Source: Parabacteroides acidifaciens (GTDB lineage: Bacteria; Bacteroidota; Bacteroidia; Bacteroidales; Tannerellaceae). Taken from it: a stretch of DNA of 64,000 nucleotides. Shown here one piece after another: positions 52,922 to 64,000 of this stretch. Both the position numbers and the translations under genes were made by a program. The DNA lies in the NCBI RefSeq assembly GCF_003363715.1, contig NZ_QREV01000010.1, positions 1 through 64,000 of the forward strand. The letters are read 5' to 3'. A model generated the notes under the pieces. It ran no database searches. It worked only from the letters and a program-made list of their open reading frames with translations, and was not told the origin of the DNA. Position 1 is the first letter of the stretch. Each line of letters starts with the position of its first letter.

Positions 52922-54574
52922 GTGGACGTCTACCATAAGATATTAGGGAAGTACTGGGGATACCCTGCTTTCCGTCCTTTGCAGGAAGAAATCATTCATG
53001 CTGTCTGCGAAGGAAAAGATACGCTCGGACTGATGCCTACGGGAGGTGGTAAATCCATTACCTTCCAGGTTCCGGCACTGATAATGGAAGGGATATGCAT
53101 CGTCATCACCCCATTGATAGCGTTGATGCGCGACCAGGTGGATAATCTACGCCGGGTAGGAATCAACGCTACGGCTGTCTACTCAGGCATGAGCCGACAG
53201 GAGATTGCCACAGAACTGGAAAGGTGCATTTCCGGAAACTGCAAATTCCTGTACATCTCGCCCGAACGTCTCGCCATGGAACAATTCCGGGAGAAGCTGC
53301 AAGCCATGAACGTCTGCCTGCTGGTTGTAGACGAGAGCCATTGTATCTCGCAATGGGGCTATGATTTCCGTCCCTCCTACCTTCATATAGCCGATGTCCG
53401 CAAACAGTTGCCCGGTGTACCGGTATTAGCGCTTACAGCAACGGCGACTCCGGAAGTGGTGGACGACATACAGGAACGGTTGCTTTTCAAAGAGAAAAAT
53501 GTTTTCAGGAAAAGCTTTGTCCGTCCGAACCTGGCGTATATTGTACGCCGCACGGAAGACAAACCGGGTACACTTGTCTATATACTCAGTAAAGTCCCGG
53601 GTACAGCCATCGTCTATGTACGAAACCGGAAACAGACAAAAGAGGTTGCCATTCTCCTGCAACAAGCCGGCATATCCGCCGATTACTTCCATGCCGGACT
53701 GAGCCGAGAAGAGAAGGAGATACGGCAAAACCGCTGGAAGAACAACGAATGCAGGGTAATGGTTGCCACCAATGCTTTCGGCATGGGGATCGATAAACCG
53801 GATGTACGTCTGGTCGTACACCTGGATATGCCCGGTTCGTTGGAGGAATACTACCAGGAAGCAGGACGCGCCGGACGTGATAACAAGAAAGCCTATGCCG
53901 TAGCCCTCTGTTCTGAGACGGACAGCCTCATACTGAAAAAGCGGATAGAAGATGAATTCCCCGATAAGAAACTCATCAAACAGATATATGAAGCCTTGGA
54001 CAGCTACGACCTGGCGCATAACTTCTCGTTAGCGGATTTCTGTTCAACCTATCAACTTCCCCCGTTGCAGGTCCATCATGCTCTGAAGCTATTGGAACTA
54101 TCCGGATATATCGAATACATCGAACAGCAGGATGAAGCCCTCCATAAGATAGCTCCACAAGTCACTCGCACCCATCCGGGGATAAAGGGAAACTCCCTTA
54201 TCATTCCCCCCTCCATCTATGAGAAGCGACGTGAAAGAGCCGGGAAACGCATCACCAAAGTCGTGGAGTACCTCGAAACAGAACGCATCTGCCGCAGCCA
54301 TTTGCTAATCTCTTACTTTGGAGAGAAGGACACGGAAGCCTGCGGATGCTGTGATGTCTGCCTCTCCAAGAACAGTTCAGGATTAAGCAACAGGGACTTC
54401 AACATGATACGCGACAAGCTCCTGAAACGCTTATCCGGGGAACAACCGCTCCCGGTCAATGCCATAACGGAATCCCTGCCTTTCCCGGCAGAGAAAAGCA
54501 TAACTGTCATCCGTTTCCTGGTGGAACACGACAGCCGCTTTCACATGAAAGACGGAGAAATCTGTATGAAATAA
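52922..54574 (+). CDS. recQ: RecQ-family DNA helicase
   Basis: The 550-residue protein has the superfamily 2 helicase motifs: PTGGGKSITFQ (Walker A, near residue 40), VVDESHCISQWGYDFRPSYL (DEAH-like), ATNAFGMGIDKPDVRLVVHL and EYYQEAGRAGRDN (motif VI), then the RQC zinc site ending ACGCCDVC. The C-terminal HRDC domain of E. coli RecQ is missing, giving a short form. Translation probably starts at GTG 52922; the only nearby ATG is in another frame. Confidence 0.93.
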   Translation: MDVYHKILGKYWGYPAFRPLQEEIIHAVCEGKDTLGLMPTGGGKSITFQVPALIMEGICIVITPLIALMRDQVDNLRRVGINATAVYSGMSRQEIATELERCISGNCKFLYISPERLAMEQFREKLQAMNVCLLVVDESHCISQWGYDFRPSYLHIADVRKQLPGVPVLALTATATPEVVDDIQERLLFKEKNVFRKSFVRPNLAYIVRRTEDKPGTLVYILSKVPGTAIVYVRNRKQTKEVAILLQQAGISADYFHAGLSREEKEIRQNRWKNNECRVMVATNAFGMGIDKPDVRLVVHLDMPGSLEEYYQEAGRAGRDNKKAYAVALCSETDSLILKKRIEDEFPDKKLIKQIYEALDSYDLAHNFSLADFCSTYQLPPLQVHHALKLLELSGYIEYIEQQDEALHKIAPQVTRTHPGIKGNSLIIPPSIYEKRRERAGKRITKVVEYLETERICRSHLLISYFGEKDTEACGCCDVCLSKNSSGLSNRDFNMIRDKLLKRLSGEQPLPVNAITESLPFPAEKSITVIRFLVEHDSRFHMKDGEICMK

Positions 54575-54599
54575 AATAATCATTAAACAACAAGAGTAT

Positions 54600-55298
54600 A
54601 TGCCATATCCCATTTGCTTCGTATCACTCGGTCCGGGAGAGCCGGAACTGATTACCCTGAAAGGTTTGAAAAAGCTCCAACAGGCCGATGTCATCTATTG
54701 CCCTGCAACCTTAAACAAGAGTGGGCAATCCCTCTCACGCGCAGCCAATATCGTAAAGGAACTCAATATCGAAGATTCGGCAATCCAGCTGTTCACACTC
54801 CCGATGAGCAAGGACCGTACCGAAGCCTGGAAAGCCTACGACAGACTATACGAAAAGGCTGTATCCGCCCGGCTGGAAGGGAAAAAGACTGTCATTGTAG
54901 CTGAAGGGGATGCAGGCTTCTACTCTTCCATCCAATATATATACGATAAATTCAAGGCTAATGACATCGAGGTGGAGCGTACCGCCGGAATCCCCGCCTT
55001 TATCGCAGCCGGAGCCCTTGCCGGCTTGCATATCGTCAAACAAGAAGAACAGATCATCGTCATTCCCGGAATGCTGACAGCGGAAGAACTGTCGGAAAAG
55101 ATCAAAGCCGGCTACGTAATCGTCATTATGAAACTGTCCCAATGCGTGGATGCCGTCCATGAATGCATCTGCAAGCACCCGCAAGCCCGGTTTCACTACT
55201 TCGAGAACGTCGGGACGGATAAAGAGTATTATACATCCGATAAAAAAATCATCAGTGAAAAACCGTTTCCTTATTTCTCACTGATGATCATACAGTAG
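54600..55298 (+). CDS. cobI: Precorrin-2 C20-methyltransferase
   Basis: The 232-residue protein has the tetrapyrrole methylase fold: ICFVSLGPGEPELITLKGLK at the N-terminus, VIYCPATLNKSGQ, VAEGDAGFYSSIQYIYDKF (SAM pocket) and VERTAGIPAFIAAGALAGL. This matches CobI/CbiL, which adds the C20 methyl group in cobalamin synthesis. No other cobalamin gene is near. It lies 25 bp downstream of recQ and may be co-transcribed with recJ-recQ. Confidence 0.88.
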   Translation: MPYPICFVSLGPGEPELITLKGLKKLQQADVIYCPATLNKSGQSLSRAANIVKELNIEDSAIQLFTLPMSKDRTEAWKAYDRLYEKAVSARLEGKKTVIVAEGDAGFYSSIQYIYDKFKANDIEVERTAGIPAFIAAGALAGLHIVKQEEQIIVIPGMLTAEELSEKIKAGYVIVIMKLSQCVDAVHECICKHPQARFHYFENVGTDKEYYTSDKKIISEKPFPYFSLMIIQ

Positions 55299-55320
55299 TT
55301 TATCATATAAATAGTAGAAT

Positions 55321-55767
55321 CTATTCGGATTCCAAAAGATTGCTCAATTGGATGATGTGATAGCGAAGGGATTGAACGGATTCCCAGTTCTGATGGCCGG
55401 ACTTGCAGAGTTCACGTGCACTCACCAGCACTCCCGAAATATGGCTGCCGATCTTTTCAATCCTTTTATTCGTGTCACTGTAAAGAGACTCCAAATCTTC
55501 CGGAGAATAGATGGAAGCCGATTGGGCCAATGATTCGAGCAACTTCATTTGATAGACACCTGCCTTTGGGATCAAGTCGCGGACTGCATAATGATGGAGA
55601 TCCTGGATTTCTTTCTGTTTAGTCACATCCCAACCTACATTATTCATACCACCGGAAGGATTCATCTTAGAAAATGCCTGAAAACCAAGACTATCTGCAA
55701 TAGTCTTTATCCATGAACTTGTTTCCCTTAACGCTACTTCCATCAAACTTAATCTCATTGTTGCCAT
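55321..55767 (-). CDS. Hypothetical protein, 148 aa
   Basis: No family is recognised. The protein is soluble and mostly helical, with a mid-segment PSGGMNNVGWDVTKQKEIQD and a C-terminal amphipathic helix (VQSLRYHIIQLSNLLESE). There is no signal peptide. The frame opens at a TTG six bases upstream, but the ATG at 55767 sits 7 bp after AAGGAGA and is preferred. It is monocistronic and convergent with cobI, 22 bp apart. A -7 box (minus TACATTTG) is at 55876-55883. Confidence 0.65.
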   Translation of the reverse strand: MATMRLSLMEVALRETSSWIKTIADSLGFQAFSKMNPSGGMNNVGWDVTKQKEIQDLHHYAVRDLIPKAGVYQMKLLESLAQSASIYSPEDLESLYSDTNKRIEKIGSHISGVLVSARELCKSGHQNWESVQSLRYHIIQLSNLLESE

Positions 55768-56162
55768 AATCAAATCTCCTTAAATTACATAAACCGTAGT
55801 TTTCTTATTTGTTACACTATTTACTTTTTATCACATTTAATCCTATGTTTCTTTCATTTTATCATCGTGACATTGCAAATGTAATCAATTTATCACATAC
55901 AACATGAACCTTTCCAGATTTTATAATTCTTTAAGACAAAAGATAACCAAAAGCCCATATTCTGCCAACTCAAGTTTACAAAATAACAACAAAATAACAT
56001 ATATACATAACACAATGACAATCTATCCCCACTTTTATTATCAATTATCAAACTGACATCTATTTTACGGAAGACTTGGCTTTCAACAACTATCCTCCCT
56101 TTCATTTTGTTATTATATAAAAATATAATTACATTTGTTTCTCACTTAAACTTACATCAAGC
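55768..56162. other. Divergent intergenic region with fhs promoter
   Basis: This 395-bp A/T-rich region separates the hypothetical gene from fhs. It holds the fhs promoter (56106-56137) and a minus-strand -7 box at 55876-55883. A 70-codon minus frame at 55893-56105 has no coding character and overlaps the fhs promoter, so it is not called. Confidence 0.55.
56106..56137 (+). promoter_or_regulatory. Promoter of fhs
   Basis: TTTG at 56106-56109, a 20-bp spacer, and TACATTTG at 56130-56137 form a complete Bacteroidetes promoter 25 bp before the ATG at 56163. Confidence 0.8.
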
Positions 56163-57830
56163 ATGAAATCGGACATAGAAATTGCAAGAGAGGTTTCCCT
56201 ACATAAAATAAAGGAAGTCGCAAGCGGGCTGGGTATCCCACGTGAAGAAGTTCAAAATTACGGCAGGTATATAGCCAAAATACCCCTTCACCTGATCGAC
56301 GATAAGAAAATCAAGGAGCATAACCTGATCCTGGTCACAGCCATCACCCCGACCAAGGCCGGTATCGGTAAGACTACCGTCTCGATCGGTCTGACATTGG
56401 GACTGAACAAGATCGGAAAAAAAGCGGTTGTCGCCCTTCGTGAGCCTTCATTAGGGCCGTGCTTCGGTATGAAAGGCGGGGCTGCCGGAGGCGGTTACTC
56501 GCAAGTGCTGCCGATGGAAAACATCAACCTCCACTTCACAGGAGACTTTCACGCGGTTACCTCCGCACACAATATGATCACGGCTCTGCTGGATAACTAC
56601 ATCTACCAGACCCGCAACACCTGCGAGGGCCTGAAAGAGATCAAATGGAAGCGCGTACTGGACGTAAACGACCGCAGCCTGCGCAATATCGTTTCTGGTC
56701 TGGGAGGCTCCGCCAACGGCGTCCCGACAGAGACAGGCTTCGACATCACCCCTGCTTCGGAAATCATGGCGATCCTTTGTCTGGCAACGGACATCGAAGA
56801 CCTGAAACGCCGTGTCGGCAATATCCTGTTGGGATATGCATACGACGGAAACCCGTTTACCGTAAACGACCTGGGAGTAGCAGGCGCCATCACTGTTTTA
56901 CTGAAAGACGCCCTCCTGCCCAACCTGGTGCAGACGACCGAGAATACTGCAGCATTTGTACACGGAGGCCCGTTCGCTAACATTGCACACGGTTGCAATT
57001 CGATCCTGGCAACAAAAATGGCACTCACATATGGTGACTATGTCGTGACAGAGGCCGGCTTCGGTGCAGACCTGGGAGCAGAAAAATTTTTCGATATCAA
57101 ATGCAGAAAAGCAGGACTGGCCCCGAAACTGACCGTTATCGTCGCAACGGCACAAAGCCTGAAACTGCATGGCGGCGTACCGGAAGACAAGATCAAAGAA
57201 CCGAACGTCGAAGGACTGAAGAACGGTTTTGAAAACCTGGACAAGCATGTAGAGAACATGAAGCGTTTCGGGCAGGAAGTAATCGTCACCTTCAACAAAT
57301 ATGCATCCGACACAGACGAGGAAATCAATCTGGTGGCCGAACACTGCCGCGAGATAGGCGTAGGTTTCTGTATGAATAACGTATTTGCAGCAGGTGGCGA
57401 AGGAGGTGCCGAACTGGCCAGACTGGTTGTCGATACCATTGAGAAGAAACCATCCGCCCCGCTCCAATATATATATGAAGACAATGACCCGGTCCGCACT
57501 AAGATCAAGAAGGTATCCGAACAGATCTACGGGGCTGCATCCGTCGTTTACACCACATTGGCCGACAAGAAGATCAAACAGATCGAAAGCCTGGGAATCT
57601 CGCACTATCCGATTTGTATTGCAAAGACGCAGTATTCATTCTCATCCGATCCGAAAGCCTACGGCGTTGCTAAAAACTTCGAGATGAAAGTACGCGATAT
57701 CATCATCAACAACGGCGCTGAAATGATCGTCGTGATTATGGGTGAGATCATGCGTATGCCGGGACTTCCCAAAGACCCGCAGGCAAAACGCATCGACATC
57801 GTGGACGGTGTGATCGAAGGATTGAGCTGA
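56163..57830 (+). CDS. fhs: Formate-tetrahydrofolate ligase
   Basis: The 555-residue enzyme joins formate to tetrahydrofolate with ATP, giving 10-formyl-THF for purine and fMet-tRNA synthesis. Motifs: [20 protein letters not shown] (P-loop) near residue 62, [20 protein letters not shown] near 97, and [14 protein letters not shown] near 125. Length is standard. It is a single gene with a strong promoter and a strong hairpin after it. Confidence 0.96.
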   Translation: MKSDIEIAREVSLHKIKEVASGLGIPREEVQNYGRYIAKIPLHLIDDKKIKEHNLILVTAITPTKAGIGKTTVSIGLTLGLNKIGKKAVVALREPSLGPCFGMKGGAAGGGYSQVLPMENINLHFTGDFHAVTSAHNMITALLDNYIYQTRNTCEGLKEIKWKRVLDVNDRSLRNIVSGLGGSANGVPTETGFDITPASEIMAILCLATDIEDLKRRVGNILLGYAYDGNPFTVNDLGVAGAITVLLKDALLPNLVQTTENTAAFVHGGPFANIAHGCNSILATKMALTYGDYVVTEAGFGADLGAEKFFDIKCRKAGLAPKLTVIVATAQSLKLHGGVPEDKIKEPNVEGLKNGFENLDKHVENMKRFGQEVIVTFNKYASDTDEEINLVAEHCREIGVGFCMNNVFAAGGEGGAELARLVVDTIEKKPSAPLQYIYEDNDPVRTKIKKVSEQIYGAASVVYTTLADKKIKQIESLGISHYPICIAKTQYSFSSDPKAYGVAKNFEMKVRDIIINNGAEMIVVIMGEIMRMPGLPKDPQAKRIDIVDGVIEGLS

Positions 57831-57856
57831 CCAAAAGAAAAGCGTTACATCCTATA

Positions 57857-57963
57857 AAACCAAACACTTATGTTGCGATTCAAAAACATAAGTGTTTGGT
57901 TTCAAAAACATAAGTATTTGTCGGTGAAAACATAAGTATTTCGACTTCAAGACATAAGTATTT
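57857..57963. repeat. 22-bp periodic repeat array C with terminator hairpin
   Basis: An 18-bp perfect inverted repeat (57857-57874 and 57885-57902, 10-nt loop) lies 26 bp after the fhs stop and can act as a terminator for both convergent genes. The right arm is the first of four CATAAGT units starting at 57887, 57909, 57931 and 57953, exactly 22 bp apart; the left arm is the same unit inverted and also in phase (57865). Flanks resemble arrays A and B, but the core differs (CATAAGT in place of CAATTG). Confidence 0.85.
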
Positions 57964-57964
57964 C

Positions 57965-58771
57965 TTATTTCCGGTCGAAAAATTTCTTGAAGAACATGAT
58001 CTGATAATCGATCGAGTTTTTCCAATACTCACCGTTATGGGCACCGGGACGGACCAGGAAATCATGGTCGATCTTATACTTCAGGAGTTTCTTGTGAAAG
58101 TCATTATTCACTTCAAAGAAGAAATCGCTGTAACCGCAATCAAAGATAATTGCCAATTCGCCATTCTTGATACGGTCAATCTGGTTGATTGCCGTATGGC
58201 TATTCCAGACATCCTGGTTGTCGCTCTCATTCCCCAGCTGCTTGCTCATCTCCCAGTTGTTCGGAAACGGACGGATATCGACACCTCCACTGGTACTGCC
58301 AACAGCCCCGAACACATCTTTATGGCGGAAAGCCAGCCACATGGCTCCATGTCCGCCCATGCTCAAACCGGTAATGGCACGGCCGCTACGGTCCTTGACT
58401 GTCTGATATTTGGAATCGATATATTTGACCAGTTCCCCGGAAACGAATGTTTCATAACGATACGAAGGATCTTTCGGGCTATCCCAATACCAACTGTTTT
58501 TACCATCGGGGCAGACAAATATCAGTCCGTCCCGGTCGGCAATATCTTTCAACTCCGGTTTCATGGAGATCCAGGTTTTCGCATTCCCGCCATATCCGTG
58601 CAACAGGTAGATCACAGGCTTAGGCGACCGGCTATTATCCGGAGAGACGACAACTACCTGGACATTTTTTTTCATCGCATCGCTGTAAACAGCCAACGTA
58701 TCGACAACAGCACCTTTTACTGAAAAAACAACCAGTATAAAAACAGCCAGAAAAGAGAATTTAAGTTTCAT
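57965..58771 (-). CDS. Secreted alpha/beta-hydrolase esterase
   Basis: The 268-residue protein has a signal peptide (FSFLAVFILVVFSVKG) and an esterase-D / feruloyl-esterase fold: PVIYLLHGYGGNAKTW (oxyanion), nucleophile elbow GLSMGGHGAM near residue 145, and the likely acid and base in IIFDCGYSD near 210 and PGAHNGEYW near 243. It would cleave acyl or feruloyl esters of sugars in the periplasm. Single gene, convergent with fhs across the repeat array. Confidence 0.88.
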   Translation of the reverse strand: MKLKFSFLAVFILVVFSVKGAVVDTLAVYSDAMKKNVQVVVVSPDNSRSPKPVIYLLHGYGGNAKTWISMKPELKDIADRDGLIFVCPDGKNSWYWDSPKDPSYRYETFVSGELVKYIDSKYQTVKDRSGRAITGLSMGGHGAMWLAFRHKDVFGAVGSTSGGVDIRPFPNNWEMSKQLGNESDNQDVWNSHTAINQIDRIKNGELAIIFDCGYSDFFFEVNNDFHKKLLKYKIDHDFLVRPGAHNGEYWKNSIDYQIMFFKKFFDRK

Positions 58772-58802
58772 GGTTTCAATTTATTAAGTTATTTATTAAG
58801 TC

Positions 58803-59903
58803 CTAACGATAGCCATCGGTCAGCGCCTGCATGAAAGCAACAATGGCAGCCTCTTCCTCCGGGCTAAGCCCCAGATTGCCCAATTCCTCCCGGTTGACCG
58901 TCGCGGCATATTCGGGCGCCGGATAGTCCTCCACATCACGTACGTTATAAAAATGGACAATCTCTTCGAGTGTCTTAAAATAGCCGTTATGCCCATAAGG
59001 GGCGGTCAAAGCGATATTACGCAAAGTGGGTACACGAAACTTGCCAAATTCCGCACTGTCACCGAGAAAAGCGCCCAACCCCAGGTCCATCGTATCCCGC
59101 CCTACCGTGTTATAAGGAGGCGAAACATGAAAAAACGGGTTGTCCGGATTGGAAGGGATCCCTAAGTTATCATACGTATGGTCGGTAAACAAAACACGTC
59201 CGGCACGTTCGTCTTTCTCCAGTACATGACATTCGGCACACATCCCTTTTTCCTTAAACAAAGCCAAACCTTTCTTCTCCTGTTTGGTAAGTTTGCATTT
59301 GCCCTCCAGATAGGCATCATATTTCGAAGTGTAGGGATTGACTTCCACCGAACGCTCGTAGGCAGCCAACGCATCCAATATTTTCGAAAAGAGAGAATCA
59401 TCAGACGCTATCTCGCCATAAAGGCGGACAAAATCAGGATAGTAGGCTGTACGGCGAAACTTCCCGACAACCATCCGGCTGTCCTTGTTACCCATCTCCA
59501 ACGGATTGATAAAAGGTTGGCCGGCCTGTTCTTCCAAAGAGTTCACACGTCCGTCCCAGAACAAACCGCCGACATATGTTTCATCCTCGTCATCGTAATA
59601 CAAGGCGGGGACATACGCCACATATGAACAGGTCATGGCATTCCGGTTGCTGAACAAACCTTGCACGGCCCCCTCCGAAGTGATCCGCCCATATTTATCG
59701 GCAAAGCCTTTAGACGGTTCATGGCAGGTTCCACAAGATTGTCCCGCCGGTTCCGAAAGCGATTCGTCGAAAAAGATTTGTTTTCCCAAGAGTTCTTTTT
59801 CACTTAACGCCGTACGAACTCCGGTAGTACACGAAGAAAGCAACATGGCGATCCCGACCGACCATGCAGCCATTGTTTTTCCATATACTACACAACTATT
59901 CAT
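58803..59903 (-). CDS. Di-haem cytochrome c peroxidase (lipoprotein)
   Basis: The 366-residue protein has a lipoprotein signal (GIAMLLSSCT, Cys25) and two c-haem sites, SCGTCHEPSKGFAD near residue 57 and CAECHVLEKDERAG near 215, with the CcpA/MauG layout (PFINPLEMGNKDSRMVVGKF, PTLRNIALTAPYGHNGYFKT). It reduces hydrogen peroxide with periplasmic electrons. Its ATG overlaps the TAA of the DUF4250 gene (TAATG), so the two are coupled. Confidence 0.9.
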   Translation of the reverse strand: MNSCVVYGKTMAAWSVGIAMLLSSCTTGVRTALSEKELLGKQIFFDESLSEPAGQSCGTCHEPSKGFADKYGRITSEGAVQGLFSNRNAMTCSYVAYVPALYYDDEDETYVGGLFWDGRVNSLEEQAGQPFINPLEMGNKDSRMVVGKFRRTAYYPDFVRLYGEIASDDSLFSKILDALAAYERSVEVNPYTSKYDAYLEGKCKLTKQEKKGLALFKEKGMCAECHVLEKDERAGRVLFTDHTYDNLGIPSNPDNPFFHVSPPYNTVGRDTMDLGLGAFLGDSAEFGKFRVPTLRNIALTAPYGHNGYFKTLEEIVHFYNVRDVEDYPAPEYAATVNREELGNLGLSPEEEAAIVAFMQALTDGYR

Positions 59904-60079
59904 TACCAGAACTTATTATTCTCCCGGCTATACTCGAATCCAACGTTTTTCAATTTCTGAACAAGTGTTTCTTTCTTGATATGCATATCGTCGCACAATT
60001 CATCAAGAGAAGAATAATCATCACGCAGTTTCATATTGATGACGCTAAACAGCATCATCGGATCTTCCGGCAATGTCAT
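59903..60079 (-). CDS. DUF4250 domain protein, 58 aa
   Basis: The short frame reads MTLPEDPMMLFSVINMKLRD, then SSLDELCDDMHIKKETLVQK and NVGFEYSRENNKFW, matching DUF4250: a tiny helical protein resembling a helix-turn-helix. Its function is unknown. It lies 3 bp after dapA and overlaps the start of the peroxidase gene by one base, making a dapA - DUF4250 - peroxidase transcription unit. Confidence 0.85.
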   Translation of the reverse strand: MTLPEDPMMLFSVINMKLRDDYSSLDELCDDMHIKKETLVQKLKNVGFEYSRENNKFW

Positions 60080-60082
60080 CTT

Positions 60083-60976
60083 TTAGCACTTTATACTAAG
60101 TTGGTTCAATACGTCACGGATCTTTTCAAATGTCGTAATACGGGTCGGAACCAATGGCAAACGCAACTTGTTTTCGATAAAGCCCATTGCATTCAGCATA
60201 CTCTTCGCCCCTGCCGGATTACCGTCTACAAACAAAAGGTTGAACAACTCCGTAAAACTATGGTGAATCGTACGGGCACTGTTGTAGTCACCTGCCAATG
60301 CCAAGCGTACCATACGGCTAAATTCACGCGGGAAAGCATTCCCGATTACGGAGATCACGCCGACAGCACCCAATGTGATAAGCGGGAACGTGATACCGTC
60401 GTCACCGGAAATCACGCTGAAGTTAGCCGGCTTGTTCTTGATGATATCATCCATCTGGGTAATATTGCCGGAGGCTTCCTTGACTGCAATCACATTCTTA
60501 AATTCACGGGCAATGCGGAGAGTCGTTTCGGCCGTCATGTTCACACCCGTACGTCCGGGGACGTTATACAACACGATCGGCAACGTAGTCGCTTCGGCAA
60601 TCGCTTTATAGTGCTGGTAGATTCCTTCCTGGGAGGGTTTATTATAATAAGGTACGACAGACAGGATCGCGTCTATACCGTCGAAATTGTCGTTCTTCAG
60701 TTTTTCGACAATCGACCGCGTACAGTTTCCGCCCAGTCCCAACACAATGGGGATGCGACCGCTAACCTTCGTTACTACTAAATCAACTATATTCTTCTTT
60801 TCTTCTTCTGTAAGTGTAGGGGTTTCCGCAGTGGTACCAAGCACAACCAGATAATCGGTTCCATTCTGCAACTGATAGTCTACAAGCCTTCCTAACGCTT
60901 CGTAGTCAACACTTTCATCTTCTTTAAAGGGAGTGATCAACGCCACACCCATTCCTTTTAAGTTTATGTCTGCCAT
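60083..60976 (-). CDS. dapA: 4-hydroxy-tetrahydrodipicolinate synthase
   Basis: The 297-residue aldolase condenses pyruvate with aspartate semialdehyde in lysine and diaminopimelate synthesis. Motifs: GVALITPFKEDESVDYEALG at the start, LVVLGTTAETPTLTEEEK near residue 42, PIVLYNVPGRTGVNMT with the active tyrosine near 137, and VIAVKEASGNITQMD with the Schiff-base lysine near 166. The open frame reaches 61006, but those ten residues are translated heptad repeat; the ATG at 60976 (MADINLKGMG) is correct. Confidence 0.95.
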   Translation of the reverse strand: MADINLKGMGVALITPFKEDESVDYEALGRLVDYQLQNGTDYLVVLGTTAETPTLTEEEKKNIVDLVVTKVSGRIPIVLGLGGNCTRSIVEKLKNDNFDGIDAILSVVPYYNKPSQEGIYQHYKAIAEATTLPIVLYNVPGRTGVNMTAETTLRIAREFKNVIAVKEASGNITQMDDIIKNKPANFSVISGDDGITFPLITLGAVGVISVIGNAFPREFSRMVRLALAGDYNSARTIHHSFTELFNLLFVDGNPAGAKSMLNAMGFIENKLRLPLVPTRITTFEKIRDVLNQLSIKC

Positions 60977-60983
60977 GATTATT

Positions 60984-61018
60984 AATTGACAATTGATAAT
61001 TGACAATTGATAATTGAA
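60984..61018. repeat. Heptanucleotide tandem repeat (AATTGAN)
   Basis: Five 7-bp units in register (AATTGAC, AATTGAT, AATTGAC, AATTGAT, AATTGAA) lie immediately upstream of the dapA start. The same units recur at 63598. Confidence 0.85.
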
Positions 61019-61069
61019 AGAAAAATAGCAACAATTATCAATCAGCCTTGCAAAAATAAGGAATTTATA

Positions 61070-63674
<2,605 letters not shown>

Positions 63675-63680
63675 AATTTA

Positions 63681-64000
63681 TTAATATATAAGTTCTACGT
63701 TATCGATCCACATCGTATTACCCGGCGAACCGATATAGGCACCGCCATGGCTGGAAGTAAACTGCAGGATCAGATGAGTCGGCATTTCGTCTTCCTCCGC
63801 CCAGCCTATTTCCTGAATCGGGACGCTTTCTCCCCGGCTGTTCAAGGCATACCGTTCTTCCACCTGAATCTGCATATAGGGTTTATATTCCGGATGATGG
63901 GATATATCTCCATAAAGAATCGGATAAGTAGCGTCGTTCGTCCAGCCGTCTGTGGACTCCGTATAACGCTGCACCATTGTCCCGACACGCTTGGCATATA
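63681..64000 (-). CDS. PCMD-like protein, C-terminal part (cut by window edge)
   Basis: The minus frame is open from the window edge to the stop at 63681, leaving about 106 residues. It ends LTLQFTSS-like and NTMWIDNVELIY, the close of carbohydrate-metabolism PCMD domains of Bacteroidales lipoproteins, preceded by YMQIQVEERYALNSRGESVP. Such domains form jelly-roll folds on surface proteins that handle glycans. The start lies outside the window. Confidence 0.65.
   Translation of the reverse strand, partial: YAKRVGTMVQRYTESTDGWTNDATYPILYGDISHHPEYKPYMQIQVEERYALNSRGESVPIQEIGWAEEDEMPTHLILQFTSSHGGAYIGSPGNTMWIDNVELIY

Noticed and set aside
55893-56105. 70-codon minus-strand ORF in the fhs upstream region
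   Set aside because: A/T-rich chance frame overlapping the fhs start-side promoter, with no family resemblance.

Overview
The window looks like the chromosome of a gut Bacteroidales bacterium, most likely Parabacteroides or a close relative. Support comes from Bacteroidetes-type promoters (TTTG, a spacer of about 20 bp, then TAnnTTTG), a capsule locus preceded by DUF4248 / HU-like / muramidase genes, a ribose-nucleoside scavenging cluster, and many exported lipoproteins. The genus is inferred from general resemblance; no database was searched. No rRNA, tRNA or CRISPR array was seen.

Layout. 1-1.0 kb: 22-bp repeat array and a HigA/HigB-like toxin-antitoxin pair. 1.0-4.5 kb: glycerate kinase, a flavin-binding-protein remnant, GtrA/GtrB membrane glycosylation genes. 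4.5-12 kb: ribose/nucleoside salvage (permease, nucleoside hydrolase, ADP-ribosylglycohydrolase, ribokinase, divergent helical-repeat regulator candidate, FucP-type symporter). 12-14 kb: MATE pump and FKBP isomerase. 14.1-14.3 kb: GC-rich palindromic element. 15-20.7 kb: tripartite RND efflux operon. 20.7-21.6 kb: gene graveyard with a RhuM pseudogene and a catalase shard.

21.6-46 kb is a large surface-polysaccharide region. On the minus strand, a phage/plasmid-like replication operon (winged helix, DnaB, DnaG) runs into Wza, Wzc and CpsB export/phosphoregulation genes. A plus-strand HU / muramidase / small membrane protein cassette follows. Then comes a minus-strand biosynthesis operon (45697 down to 31438: WecA-like initiating transferase, Ugd, UDP-xylose synthase, flippase, polymerase, six glycosyltransferase-like proteins, methyltransferase, SGNH and hexapeptide acyl-group enzymes), with a ParE-like toxin-antitoxin pair at its distal end.

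The operon's upstream region (45757-45949) is a pair of perfect 38-bp inverted repeats flanking 117 bp that carry a consensus promoter. In this sequence the promoter points away from the operon, so the capsule operon appears to be locked OFF in the sequenced orientation.

46-64 kb is mostly housekeeping: tsaC / sugar-phosphate transferase / CLC / fmt operon, recJ-recQ-cobI, fhs, an esterase, a di-haem peroxidase with DUF4250, dapA, a DUF6913 gene, ligA and the tail of a PCMD-type protein. Two families of short-period repeats recur between genes: 22-bp units at three loci and 7-bp units at four loci.
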